From an uncultured Oscillospiraceae bacterium (GTDB taxonomy: Bacteria; Bacillota; Clostridia; Oscillospirales; Oscillospiraceae), in contig CANQXG010000016.1 in assembly GCA_947627735.1 (NCBI GenBank), positions 1 to 45,358 of the forward strand: DNA of 45,358 nucleotides, given 5' to 3'. The translations under genes were made by a program, and so were the position numbers. How positions within the stretch are numbered: the stretch's first letter is position 1; each line of letters opens with the position of its first letter. Shown in pieces: positions 16,410-25,697 of the stretch. The notes under the pieces are model-generated. The model did no database searches and was not told the DNA's origin. It saw only the letters and a list, made by a program, of their open reading frames with translations.

Positions 16410-17552
16410 TTACTTGGAGTTGAAGATGCGGAAGATGCTGTCGAAGGGGTCTTCCTCCTCCGGCTCGGGAGCGGGCTTGGCCGGCTCCTCGGGCTTCTCG
16501 GCACGGGAGAACAGCTGCTCCGCCGCGTCAGGCTCGGAAGCGCTCTGGCCGGCGGCCTGGGTGGAAGCGGCGGCGGCAGAGGCGGTCTGGGTGCCCTCGT
16601 CGAAGCCGGTGGCGATGACGATCACCCGGATCTCATCCTCCATGGAGTTATCGAAGGAGGCGCCGAAGATGATGTTGGCGTCGGGGTGGGCGGCGGACTG
16701 GACCAGGTTGGCGGCGGTCTCCACGTCGTCCAGACCCATGTCCTCAGAGCCGGTGATGTTGATCAGCACGCCCCGGGCGCCGTTGATGGAGGTCTCCATC
16801 AGAGGGCTGGAGATGGCCATCTGGGCGGCGTCCTCCGCCTTGCCCTTGCCCACGGCGTGGCCCACGCCCATGTGGGCGTAGCCGGCGCCCCGCATGATGG
16901 TGCACACGTCGGCGAAGTCCAGGTTGATAAAGCCGGTGTTCTTGATAAGTCCGGAGATACTGGTGACGGCCTGGTGCAGCACATCGTCGGCGATCTCGAA
17001 GGCGTTGGCGAATGTGACTTTCTGGTCGGTGGCAAATTTCAGCCGGTCGTTGGGGATCACCAGAAGGCTGTCCACCTTGCCCAGCAGCTCGTCGATGCCG
17101 TTCATGGCCTGAGTCATGCGCTTTTTGCCCTCGAAGGCGAACGGCTTGGTGACCACGCCCACGGTGAGCACGCCGGCCTCCCGGGCGATATCGGCCACCA
17201 CGGGACCCGCGCCGGTGCCGGTGCCGCCGCCCATGCCGGCGGTGATGAACACCATATCCGTGCCCTCAAGAGCCTTGGCGATCTCGTTGCGGTTCTCCTC
17301 CGCGGCTTTCTCGCCCACGGTGGGGTCGCTGCCGGCGCCCTGGCCGTGGGTGAGCTTGTCCCCGATCTGGATCTTCTGGTCGGCGGTGGACATGCTCAGA
17401 GCCTGCTTGTCCGTATTCACGGCGATGAACTCCACACCGCTGGTGCCGGAGCTGACCATTCTGTTCACAACGTTGCCGCCCGCGCCGCCGATGCCGACGA
17501 CCTTCAGGGTGACCACGTTTTCAGGGCCGGTCTCAACCGAATGTACTGCCAT
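16410..17552 (-). CDS. ftsZ: Cell division protein FtsZ
   Basis: 380 residues; tubulin-like GTPase that forms the Z ring. VGIGGAGGNVVNRM (19-32), AVNTD (44-48) and the signature GGGTGTG (108-114) are intact, as is the T7 catalytic loop (NLDFADV). A variable Ala/Glu/Pro-rich linker follows from about residue 320. The last residues are DPFDSIFRIFNSK; the usual (D/E)IPxFLR-type C-terminal peptide that binds FtsA and other partners is not recognisable. ftsA is not next to it. GGGAGG precedes the ATG, and a dedicated promoter lies upstream. Confidence 0.98.
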   Translation of the reverse strand: MAVHSVETGPENVVTLKVVGIGGAGGNVVNRMVSSGTSGVEFIAVNTDKQALSMSTADQKIQIGDKLTHGQGAGSDPTVGEKAAEENRNEIAKALEGTDMVFITAGMGGGTGTGAGPVVADIAREAGVLTVGVVTKPFAFEGKKRMTQAMNGIDELLGKVDSLLVIPNDRLKFATDQKVTFANAFEIADDVLHQAVTSISGLIKNTGFINLDFADVCTIMRGAGYAHMGVGHAVGKGKAEDAAQMAISSPLMETSINGARGVLINITGSEDMGLDDVETAANLVQSAAHPDANIIFGASFDNSMEDEIRVIVIATGFDEGTQTASAAAASTQAAGQSASEPDAAEQLFSRAEKPEEPAKPAPEPEEEDPFDSIFRIFNSK

Positions 17553-17627
17553 CTTTTTTTGCCTCCCGTGTGTTGGATATGGGTTATCCTGCGCGAAACC
17601 GCAAAGTCACAGTTATAGTTTTTATTC

Positions 17628-17656
17628 ATTTTATTACGAAAAACCGTGCAGGTCAA
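17628..17656 (-). promoter_or_regulatory. Promoter of ftsZ
   Basis: Minus strand: TTGACC (17651-17656), 17 bases, TAAAAT (17628-17633) in the 148-base AT-rich gap between ftsQ and ftsZ. It lets ftsZ be expressed apart from the upstream dcw genes, leaving a 5' leader of about 70 bases. Confidence 0.8.
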
Positions 17657-17700
17657 TAGGTAAATCAAAAATATTATGTCAAACGGACGAATTTTTTTGC

Positions 17701-18456
17701 TCAGTCGGGGGTGAAATAAACGTGTACGCCGTCGGTGAGATTGAACGTCCCCGTTTCGTCCGGCTCCATGGTGAGCACGGCGCTCATCAGCATCCGCAGC
17801 TTATAGTCGGTGTTGTCGTTGGACCCCATGCGCACGGTGAACCGGCCCTGGTAGCGGAAGGTGGGATTGGCGGCGTTGGACATGTCCAGATCGGACACCT
17901 GGGAGACGATGTCCAGCTCCTCGATGGCGCTGAGGATGGTCTTCAGGTAGCTCAGCTTCAGCTCGTCGGCCTGGTCCACCTCCATGAACCGGCCCGCCTC
18001 CGGCGCCACCGGCGACACAGCCAGCACCTGGATCAGCCCGGGCAGCTCCTCCGGCGGCACGGACTGCAGCAGCTTGCACGCGCCGGTGATGGTCCAGTAC
18101 TGCTCCTCATAGTGGACGAAGGCCAGCGCGTAGCTCTCCTCCACGTGAATGACGATCTTGTTGGGCAGGTCCCGCTCCACCCAGGCGTTCTCCACCCGGG
18201 GGAGATTGGCGATGATGCGGCTGCCGGCGGACAGCTGGTTGATGAAAAACAGGTTGTCCCCCTCGTCGATGCCCGCCGCCTCGATGATCTCCTCGGGGGT
18301 GTACTCCAGCGCCCCCTGGACCTCGATGGTCTGCACCCGGAAGAACACGCCCATGCCGAACACCACCGCCGCCAGCACCAGCAGGAACGACAGCGGCGCG
18401 AACAGTGCGCTCTTTTTCTTTTTTCTGGCCACGCCGTAGCGGTCTCGTCTTGCCAA
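17701..18456 (-). CDS. ftsQ: FtsQ/DivIB-type cell division protein
   Basis: 251 residues if started at the TTG at 18456, which has AGGAG six bases upstream; no ATG suits, and the frame upstream of it is murG sequence. A basic cytoplasmic tail (RKKKK) is followed by one membrane segment (about 17-39), a POTRA domain (VQTIEVQGALEYTPEEIIEAAGI onward) and the FtsQ beta domain with ERDLPNKIVIHVEE. It links FtsL and other divisome proteins at the septum. It lies between murG and ftsZ; the usual ftsA is absent. Confidence 0.9.
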   Translation of the reverse strand: MARRDRYGVARKKKKSALFAPLSFLLVLAAVVFGMGVFFRVQTIEVQGALEYTPEEIIEAAGIDEGDNLFFINQLSAGSRIIANLPRVENAWVERDLPNKIVIHVEESYALAFVHYEEQYWTITGACKLLQSVPPEELPGLIQVLAVSPVAPEAGRFMEVDQADELKLSYLKTILSAIEELDIVSQVSDLDMSNAANPTFRYQGRFTVRMGSNDNTDYKLRMLMSAVLTMEPDETGTFNLTDGVHVYFTPD

Positions 18457-18490
18457 ATCGGTCTCCTCGCTTTGCTTATCTTCGGCCCGT

Positions 18491-19618
18491 TCAGGCCTTC
18501 CGCCCGCCCTGGGCCAGACCCAGGACGATGGAGGCGATGCGGTCCGTGGCGTCGGACGCGCCCATGCCGGCGGCGCAGGCGCCCATGCGCTCCAATGCCG
18601 CCTTATCCCGCAGCAGCCCGTCCACGGTGTCATAAAGCCCGTCGCCGTCGAACTGCCCCTCCAGAAGCATCTTCGCCGCGCCAGCCTTCTCCATGACCCG
18701 GGCGTTCTTCTCCTGGTGGTGGTTGACCACGTTGGGGCTGGGCACCATCACCGAGGGCTTGCCCAGATAAGCCAGCTCGCTGATGGTGGACGCGCCGCTG
18801 CGGCAGATGATTACGTCCGCCGCGGCCATCACCCGGGGCATGTCGTAGATATACTCCCGCACGTCCGCGCCGGGGTACAGCAGCCCCTCCTCCGCCAGGC
18901 GGCCCCGCACCCGGTCATAATACTGTTTGCCGGTGGCGTAGATGAGGTGCATGTCCCCGTCCGGCCCCATCCGGCGGATGAACTGCACCATGGCCCCATT
19001 CATGTACTCCGCCCCCAGGGAGCCGAACATGGCCAGCACCACCGGTCTGTCCGCCTCCAGCCCCAGCTCCCGCCGGGCCTGGGCCTTGCCCACAGACTTG
19101 AAGTCCACCCGCACCGGCGTGCCGGTCATCTCCACCTTCTCCGGGTGCTTGTAAAACGCCCGGCTCTCCTCCAGGCCCACCAGGATGCGGTCCACCGTCC
19201 CGGCCAGCAGCTTGGTGGTCAGGCCGGGCACGGCGTTGGACTCGTGCACCGCCGTGGGCACGCCCATGGCCGCGGCCGTCTTCAGCACCGGGTAGCACAC
19301 ATAGCCCCCCGTGCCCACCGCCGCGTCGGGCTTAAATTCCTCTATGTACCGCCGGGCCAGCCGGCAGGCGGAAACCACCCGTCCCACGGCCTGGACGTTC
19401 TCCAGGATCTTCTTCGGCTTCATGCTCCGCTGGAAGCCGGAGATACGCACGGTCTTCAGCGCGTACCCCTCCCGGGGCACCAGCTCCGTTTCCATGTGGC
19501 CCTCGGCCCCCACGAACAGGAACTCCGCGTCCGGCAGCAGCTCCCGGATACGCCCCGCCACGCCCAGGGCGGGATTGATATGGCCGGCGGTGCCGCCGCA
19601 TGTGAACAGAAATCTCAT
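18491..19618 (-). CDS. murG: UDP-GlcNAc--lipid I GlcNAc transferase MurG
   Basis: 375 residues; GT28 enzyme that adds GlcNAc to lipid I to make lipid II on the inner face of the membrane. The N-terminal GGTAGHINPAL loop (residues 8-18), GGYVCYPV, HESNAVPGLTTK, and the UDP-binding region ICRSGASTISELAYLGKPSVMVPSP are all present. ATG at 19618 follows the ftsW stop directly, so the two are translationally coupled. Confidence 0.97.
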   Translation of the reverse strand: MRFLFTCGGTAGHINPALGVAGRIRELLPDAEFLFVGAEGHMETELVPREGYALKTVRISGFQRSMKPKKILENVQAVGRVVSACRLARRYIEEFKPDAAVGTGGYVCYPVLKTAAAMGVPTAVHESNAVPGLTTKLLAGTVDRILVGLEESRAFYKHPEKVEMTGTPVRVDFKSVGKAQARRELGLEADRPVVLAMFGSLGAEYMNGAMVQFIRRMGPDGDMHLIYATGKQYYDRVRGRLAEEGLLYPGADVREYIYDMPRVMAAADVIICRSGASTISELAYLGKPSVMVPSPNVVNHHQEKNARVMEKAGAAKMLLEGQFDGDGLYDTVDGLLRDKAALERMGACAAGMGASDATDRIASIVLGLAQGGRKA

Positions 19619-20806
19619 CTATCGCTTCTCCGGTATGTCCCGCGAAAGGGACAGAATGATCCCCAGTTCCGCCATCTGCAGCAGCAGCGCCGTGCCGCCG
19701 TAGCTGAACAGGGGCAGGGATATGCCCGTGCAGGGGATGGAGTTGGTGCACACCGCCACGTTCAGGATCACCTGCATGGCCAGGTGGGTGGTGATGCCCG
19801 CCCCCACCAGGGCGCTGTACCGGTCGCGCACATGCATGCTCAGCCAGTAGCCCCGTATGATGAGCAGCGCGAACAGGGCCAGCAGCAGCATGGCCCCGAT
19901 GAATCCCAGCTCCTCGCAGTACACGGAGAAGATGAAGTCGTTGTGCTCCTCGGGCAGGTAGAGATACTTCTGCAGCGACGCGCCCAGGCCCTTGCCCAGC
20001 AGGCCGCCGGAGCCGATGGCGTACAGGCTCTGCACGATCTGATAGCCGTCGCCGGACAGGTCGGAGAAGGGGTCCAGCCACGCCGAGAACCGGTCCCGCA
20101 CGTAGGGGAATATGGCGTAGCCGATGCCCAGCAGGGCCGCTGCCGCCGTGCCGCCGCCGATGAACCAGTACAGGGGCAATCCCCCCAGGAAGAGCATCAC
20201 CATACCGATGGCCAGGATGATGATGATGGCGGACATGTGGGGTTCCACGTACAGCAGCACGCATATGATCCCCAGCACCGTCACGAAGGGCATGATGCCG
20301 TACTTGAAGCTGCGCATCTTTTCCTTTGCGTTGCATATGAGCAGGGCGAAGTACATGATAACGCCGATCTTGGCGATCTCCGACGGCTGGAAAGTGGTGA
20401 ACTTCAGGTTGATCCACCGCCGGGCGCCGTTGACCTTCTCCCCGATGCCCGGCACCAGCACCAGTGCCAGCAGCGCGATGGACACCATCATCACGACGCC
20501 GGATATGCTCCGGTAAAAGCTCATGGGGAACCGGGAGCAGGCGAACATCACGCCCACGCCGCACAGGGCGAACAGCGCCTGGCGCACGAAGTAATAGGTG
20601 GCGTTGCCGCCGGTGGTGTTGCTGGGGTCATAGTACGCCCGGGCGAAGCTGGCCGACAGCACCATCAGCACCCCGATGGTCAGCAGCAGCAGGCTCAAAA
20701 GCGCAAAGGGCAGATCCACCGGTCCCCGCTCGCCGGTCACATCCTCCGTATAGTCCGCCAGACGGCTGCTGCCGTAGCTGACCGCGTTTGCCGTATTGCT
20801 CGCCAT
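19619..20806 (-). CDS. ftsW: SEDS peptidoglycan polymerase FtsW (FtsW/SpoVE type)
   Basis: 395 residues with about ten membrane segments; polymerises lipid II together with its class B PBP. GARRWINLKFTTFQPSEIAKIG and the late GISLPLFSYGGTALLLQMAELG are SEDS signatures. The N-terminal tail of about 35 residues is hydrophilic. Position in the dcw cluster argues for FtsW; sequence alone cannot exclude a SpoVE role. GGAGGGACC precedes the ATG. The gap to mraY is 31 bases. Confidence 0.93.
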   Translation of the reverse strand: MASNTANAVSYGSSRLADYTEDVTGERGPVDLPFALLSLLLLTIGVLMVLSASFARAYYDPSNTTGGNATYYFVRQALFALCGVGVMFACSRFPMSFYRSISGVVMMVSIALLALVLVPGIGEKVNGARRWINLKFTTFQPSEIAKIGVIMYFALLICNAKEKMRSFKYGIMPFVTVLGIICVLLYVEPHMSAIIIILAIGMVMLFLGGLPLYWFIGGGTAAAALLGIGYAIFPYVRDRFSAWLDPFSDLSGDGYQIVQSLYAIGSGGLLGKGLGASLQKYLYLPEEHNDFIFSVYCEELGFIGAMLLLALFALLIIRGYWLSMHVRDRYSALVGAGITTHLAMQVILNVAVCTNSIPCTGISLPLFSYGGTALLLQMAELGIILSLSRDIPEKR

Positions 20807-20837
20807 GGTCCCTCCTATCCGCTCGCCTATCCCCCGC

Positions 20838-21845
20838 TCAGCCGGCGTACCGCCCGGCGCAGGAGAAGAAAGCCGCGATCGCCCCCGCCAGCGAGATGGC
20901 GCTGAACAGGGCCACGATCTGCTTTTCCGTCCACTTGTGGCCCAGCCATCCGCCCATCTCCAGATGGTGGTGGAAGGGGGCCATCTTGAAAAACCGCTTG
21001 CCGTGGGTGAGCTTGAAATAGCTCACCTGGATGATGTCGGACATCGTCTCGCAGATGAACACGATCCCCAGGGGCACCAGGATCAGGGGCATATCCAGCG
21101 CGAAAGCCATGCCGCACACGGCCCCGCCCAGAAACAGGCTGCCCGTGTCCCCCATGAAGCACTTGGCCGGGTAGAAGTTATACACCAAAAATCCCAGCAG
21201 CCCTCCGGTCAGTCCCGCGGAGAACACCGCCAATGCCCCGCTGTTCCACATAAAGGCGATGGCCGTGTAGCACACGAACACCGGCAGGGACACGCTGCTG
21301 GCCAGGCCGTCCAGGCCGTCGGTGATGTTCACCGCATTCACCGTGCCCACGATGATGAACGCCGCCAGCACGAAGTAGAGCCACTCCGGCAGGCGCACCG
21401 TCACGTTCCAGAACGGCACGTACAGGCTGGTGGTCAGATACCCCTCCAGCCGCAGCAGGTACAGCAGCGCCACTGCCACCGCCAGCTGCAGCAGGAACTT
21501 TGCCTTGGCCGACAGGCCCAGGTTCTGCTTTTTCTTCAGCTTCTCATAGTCGTCCAGAAAGCCGATAGCCCCGTAAAACAGGGAGAACACCAGCACGAAC
21601 AGTGCCCCCAGCGTCCCCTCCTTGATGTAGGGGAAGCCCAGCGTGAACACCACCGCCGTCACCGCGGCGATGAAGATCACGCCGCCCATGGTGGGGGTGC
21701 CCGCCTTGGACATATGCCAGTTGGGGCCGATCTCCTTGATCTCCTGGCCGGCCTTGATCTTCCGCAGCCAGGGCACATATACCATCCCCAGCAGCACCGC
21801 CACCGCGAAGGCCAGCAGCGTCGCCAGGATCAGACGTATGGTCAT
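20838..21845 (-). CDS. mraY: Phospho-N-acetylmuramoyl-pentapeptide transferase MraY
   Basis: 335 residues, about ten membrane segments; moves phospho-MurNAc-pentapeptide to undecaprenyl phosphate to form lipid I. KAGTPTMGGV near residue 47, the aspartate-rich FLDDYEK, NAVNITDGLDGLA, and MGDTGSLFLG plus the FHHHLE histidine motif are all present. It starts one base after the murE stop. In most clusters murF precedes mraY; here murE does. Confidence 0.98.
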   Translation of the reverse strand: MTIRLILATLLAFAVAVLLGMVYVPWLRKIKAGQEIKEIGPNWHMSKAGTPTMGGVIFIAAVTAVVFTLGFPYIKEGTLGALFVLVFSLFYGAIGFLDDYEKLKKKQNLGLSAKAKFLLQLAVAVALLYLLRLEGYLTTSLYVPFWNVTVRLPEWLYFVLAAFIIVGTVNAVNITDGLDGLASSVSLPVFVCYTAIAFMWNSGALAVFSAGLTGGLLGFLVYNFYPAKCFMGDTGSLFLGGAVCGMAFALDMPLILVPLGIVFICETMSDIIQVSYFKLTHGKRFFKMAPFHHHLEMGGWLGHKWTEKQIVALFSAISLAGAIAAFFSCAGRYAG

Positions 21846-21846
21846 G

Positions 21847-23304
21847 TCAGCTTTCCTCGTTCCTTTGCAGATGTTCCGCCACGATCTCCCGCTCGTCCAT
21901 ATGGTGCTTGACGTGGTCGACCTCCTGATAGGTCTCGTGGCCCTTGCCCGCCAGGACGATCACGTCCCCGGGCTGGTGGTGGTCCATGGCCCAGCATATG
22001 GCGTCGGGCCGGGAGCATATCACCGTTTTCGGCGCGTCGGCGGGCATGCCGGTAAGGATGTCGTCGATGATGGCCTGGGGGTCCTCGGTGCGGGGGTTGT
22101 CGCTGGTGACCACGCAGTAGTCCGCGGCCGCCGCGGCGATGGCCCCCATCTTGGGCCGCTTGGTCCGGTCACGGTCGCCGCCGCAGCCGAACACGGCCAC
22201 CACCCGTCCCCCCCGGGAAACGCCCTTCATGGCCAGCAGCACCTTTTCCAGCGCGTCCGGCGTGTGGGCATAGTCGATGACGATGGTGTAGTCCGACCGC
22301 GTGGGGACCACCTCCACCCTGCCCTTCACCCCCCGGGCACGGCCCAGGGAGGCGGCGCAGTCCGCCATGCCGATACCAAGCATACGCCCCGCGGCCATGG
22401 CTGTCAAGGCATTGGCCACGGAGAAGGCCCCGGGGATGCCCACATGCACCGGCACCCTCTCGTCCCCCTCCACCGCGGTGAAGGCCACGGACGAGGCCGT
22501 CAGCGTCACATCCTCCGCCCGCAGATCGGCGCTCGCGCCCTTGGCGGAGAAGGTCATCATGGGGCACTTCGCCGCGCCCAGCATCACCGGCGCCCAGGGG
22601 TCGTCGGCGTTCACCGCCCCGACATCGCACTGGGAAAACAGGGTGGCCTTCGCCTGTGCGTAGGCCTCCATGGTGCCGTGGAAATCCAGGTGGTCCTGGG
22701 TAAGGTTGGTGAACAGGCCCGCCTTGAAGCGCACCCCCGCCACCCGGTCCAGGCTCAGTGCGTGGCTGGAGACCTCCATCACCGCGTGGGTGCACCCGGC
22801 GTCCGCCATCTGGCGGAACAGCTTTTGCAGCTCATAGGACTCCGGGGTGGTCCGCTCGGTGGGCAGCTCCTCGTCGCCGATCCAGTTGGATATGGTGCCC
22901 ACCAGCCCCACCTTCGCCCCCAGGCAGTCCTCCAGAAGGTGCTTGATGAGGATGGTGGAGGTGGTCTTGCCGTTGGTGCCGGTGACGCCCACCAGCGTCA
23001 GCTCCTCCGCCGGGTGGCCGAACCAGGCCGCCGACACCAGGCACAGGGCCAGGCGGCTGTCGGGGGTGAGCACCCAGGGTCCGGAGCCATCCTCCGGCGC
23101 CTGCTGGCACAGCACCGCCGCCGCGCCCTTTTCCAGGGCCGCGCCGATGAACCGGTGGCCGTCGCTGGCCAGGCCCTTCACCGCCACGAACAGGTCCCCT
23201 GGCTTCACGTCCCGGGAGTCGTAGCATATGCCGCCGATCTCCGTATCCGGGTCCGCGGTCATGGCCGTGACCTGTATGTCACGCAGAAGCTCCGCCAGTT
23301 TCAT
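21847..23304 (-). CDS. murE: UDP-MurNAc-L-Ala-D-Glu:meso-diaminopimelate ligase MurE
   Basis: 485 residues from the ATG at 23304, one base after the PBP stop. The ATP-binding GTNGKTT is at 109-115, the carbamylated-lysine region is present (VRFKAGLFTNLTQDHLDFHG), and DNPR at 402-405 is the signature of meso-DAP specificity as opposed to lysine. It adds the third stem residue of the peptidoglycan precursor. murF, normally next, is not found in this cluster. Confidence 0.97.
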   Translation of the reverse strand: MKLAELLRDIQVTAMTADPDTEIGGICYDSRDVKPGDLFVAVKGLASDGHRFIGAALEKGAAAVLCQQAPEDGSGPWVLTPDSRLALCLVSAAWFGHPAEELTLVGVTGTNGKTTSTILIKHLLEDCLGAKVGLVGTISNWIGDEELPTERTTPESYELQKLFRQMADAGCTHAVMEVSSHALSLDRVAGVRFKAGLFTNLTQDHLDFHGTMEAYAQAKATLFSQCDVGAVNADDPWAPVMLGAAKCPMMTFSAKGASADLRAEDVTLTASSVAFTAVEGDERVPVHVGIPGAFSVANALTAMAAGRMLGIGMADCAASLGRARGVKGRVEVVPTRSDYTIVIDYAHTPDALEKVLLAMKGVSRGGRVVAVFGCGGDRDRTKRPKMGAIAAAAADYCVVTSDNPRTEDPQAIIDDILTGMPADAPKTVICSRPDAICWAMDHHQPGDVIVLAGKGHETYQEVDHVKHHMDEREIVAEHLQRNEES

Positions 23305-23305
23305 C

Positions 23306-25630
23306 TCAGAACACCCCCACTTTCGTCGCGTCATTCATCCGCACCGTGATCACCGTGCCCGGCTCCACCATGGTGCCCGGCTCGATGCTCTGGCTGACGA
23401 TCAGGATATTGTCGCTGTCCATCATGGTGCCCTCGCCCCGGACGTACAGGTTATCCCATCCGGCCACGATCCGGGCGTCGTCATAGTGGGCGCCCAGCAG
23501 GTTGGGCACCTCCACTAGCTCCTCGCTGGGCTGGTAGTCGCAGTACAGGATCACCTCGCTGCCGGCGGCCACCTTGGAGTTGGCGGCAGGCAGCTGGGCC
23601 GTGACGGCGGCGCCCTCTCCCAGCACGCGGGCGGAGAAGCCCAGCGCCTCGGCGGCGGCCTGTGCCTCGCTGGGGGTCTTGCCCACCAGCTTGGGCACCC
23701 GCTGGTCCACGATGGCCTCCTCGCCCTCGCCGTACTCCGGCTCCACGCCCAGATAGGGCAGCACATCCGCCAGGATGGCGCCCACGGTGGGCGCGGCCAT
23801 GGTGCCGCCCGACACACCGTAGCCGCAGGCGGGGTCGGGGTCTTTCAGGATCACCAGCACCGCCACCTTGGGGTCGTCCGCCGGGGCGAAGCCCAGGAAG
23901 GAGGCGATGTACTTCTTCGTGCCGTGGGCCACCTCCCAGGTGACGTCCTCGGAGGTACCGGTCTTGCCGCAGACCCGGTATCCCGCCACATAGGCGTTGA
24001 CGCCGGTGCCGTTGCGGTCGCCCACCACCTGCTCCAGGATCTGGCAGCACTTGCGGCTGGTCTCCTCGCTGATGACCTGGCGGATCACCGTAGGCTCGGT
24101 CTGGGAGGCCACGGTGCCGTCGGCGTTGAGCACCTCTTTCACCAGGTAGGGCTTCATCAGATACCCGCCGTTGGCCACGGCGCTCACCGCCGTTATCAGC
24201 TGCAGGGGGGTGATGGTGAAGGTCTGGCCGAAGGCGGCGGCCGCCAGCTGAGAGAGGTTGTTCTTGTCGAAGAAGGTGTCCTCGTCCCACCAGATGCTCC
24301 CCGCCTCGCCGGTCAGGTCCACCCCGGTCTTTTCAAACAGGCCGAAGGCCCGCACATAGTCGTAAAACCGCTCCGCGCCGATCCGCAGGCCGATGGTCAC
24401 GAACGCCACGTTGCACGAGTGCATGGCCGCCTCGGTCAGATTCAGCTCCCCGTGGCCGGACAGCACCGCGCAGTTCAGCGGGTCGGTACGGCCCAGCACG
24501 TCGATGCTGCCGCCGCAGAAGAAGGTGGAGTCCATGTTCACCGCGCCGCTCTCCAATCCGGCGGCCAGGGTGATGATCTTGAAAACGGAGCCAGGCTCAT
24601 AGGTCTCGGTGAGGGCCTTGTTGCGCCACATCTCGCTGCGCTCCTGCTCCACCAGGGCGTCGTGCTCCTCCACGGTCATGCCCACGGACTCCTTCTCGAT
24701 GCTCTCCAGGGTCTCCGGGCTGAGGGCCATGTAGTCGTTCAGGTCAAAATTGCCCACCGACGCCATGCCCAGGATGGCGGCGGTGTCCACGTCCATGACG
24801 ATGCCCGCCGCGCCGTCCCGGAGCATATAGTCCTCCGAGGCCTCGGCCAGGCGGGATTCCAGGTACCGCTGGACGGTCTCGTCGATGGTGGTGACGATGC
24901 TCTTGCCGTCCTCGGCGTCGTAATAGTCCTCAAAGTCGGTGAACAGCATATCCGTGCCGTTGGCGTTGGTGGCCCGCACGATGCGCCCGTCCACGCCGGA
25001 CAGCAGATCGTCGTAGTAATACTCCAGCCCCGCCAGGCCGTGGTCGTCGGAACCCACGAAGCCGATCACGTGGCAGGCCAGAGAGCTGTAGGGATAATAG
25101 CGCTTGCTGGCCTCTTCGATTTTGATGCCGTTGTAGATGTGGTGCTTGCCGTCGGCGTCGGTGTAGCCGTCCTGCTTGAACTGCCGCACCCGGTCGGTGA
25201 CGTCGTCCTCCACCTTCCGGGCGATGGTCATGTACCAGCTGTTGGTGTGGGTGGTCTTTTCGAACACATCGGCGTAATCCAGCCCCAGGATCTCCGCCAG
25301 GCCGCTGGCGATGGCGGCGGGGTCCTCGTCATACATGACGATCTCCGCGGGGCTGAGGTATATGTTGCTGACGGATGCGCTCATGGCCAGGATGTTCATG
25401 TTCCGGTCGTAGATGGTGCCCCGCTTGGCGGTGACGGTGGTCTGGCGCAGCTGCTGCTCCACCGCCGCCGTTTCGTACATCTCATGGTCCAGGACCTGCA
25501 GCTGGAACAGCCGTGCGCCCAGCGCGATAAATGCAACTATGCCGCACACGATCATAAGGAACAGTGTGCGGCGAAGCATCATTCGGTTCGGCGTGGCGGA
25601 CTGGCCGGTCCGGCGCTTTTTGAACAGCAT
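23306..25630 (-). CDS. ftsI: Class B penicillin-binding protein with two PASTA domains (FtsI/SpoVD type)
   Basis: 774 residues from the ATG at 25630 (AAAGGAGACACCGAG upstream). A basic tail and one membrane segment (about 20-42) precede the PBP dimer domain (KRGTIYDRNMNILA). The transpeptidase motifs are Ser348-x-x-Lys351 (EPGSVFK), SCN (405-407) and KTG (556-558). Two PASTA domains follow (about 644-698 and 706-770). It cross-links septal peptidoglycan outside the membrane with FtsW. PASTA domains are common in SpoVD and FtsI of Bacillota; with only one such PBP in the cluster, division and sporulation roles cannot be separated here. Confidence 0.94.
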   Translation of the reverse strand: MLFKKRRTGQSATPNRMMLRRTLFLMIVCGIVAFIALGARLFQLQVLDHEMYETAAVEQQLRQTTVTAKRGTIYDRNMNILAMSASVSNIYLSPAEIVMYDEDPAAIASGLAEILGLDYADVFEKTTHTNSWYMTIARKVEDDVTDRVRQFKQDGYTDADGKHHIYNGIKIEEASKRYYPYSSLACHVIGFVGSDDHGLAGLEYYYDDLLSGVDGRIVRATNANGTDMLFTDFEDYYDAEDGKSIVTTIDETVQRYLESRLAEASEDYMLRDGAAGIVMDVDTAAILGMASVGNFDLNDYMALSPETLESIEKESVGMTVEEHDALVEQERSEMWRNKALTETYEPGSVFKIITLAAGLESGAVNMDSTFFCGGSIDVLGRTDPLNCAVLSGHGELNLTEAAMHSCNVAFVTIGLRIGAERFYDYVRAFGLFEKTGVDLTGEAGSIWWDEDTFFDKNNLSQLAAAAFGQTFTITPLQLITAVSAVANGGYLMKPYLVKEVLNADGTVASQTEPTVIRQVISEETSRKCCQILEQVVGDRNGTGVNAYVAGYRVCGKTGTSEDVTWEVAHGTKKYIASFLGFAPADDPKVAVLVILKDPDPACGYGVSGGTMAAPTVGAILADVLPYLGVEPEYGEGEEAIVDQRVPKLVGKTPSEAQAAAEALGFSARVLGEGAAVTAQLPAANSKVAAGSEVILYCDYQPSEELVEVPNLLGAHYDDARIVAGWDNLYVRGEGTMMDSDNILIVSQSIEPGTMVEPGTVITVRMNDATKVGVF

Positions 25631-25697
25631 CTCGGTGTCTCCTTTGCTTGGGCTGGAGCGGGCGCGGCGCCCTCTCATTACCAGTATAATACCCTTG

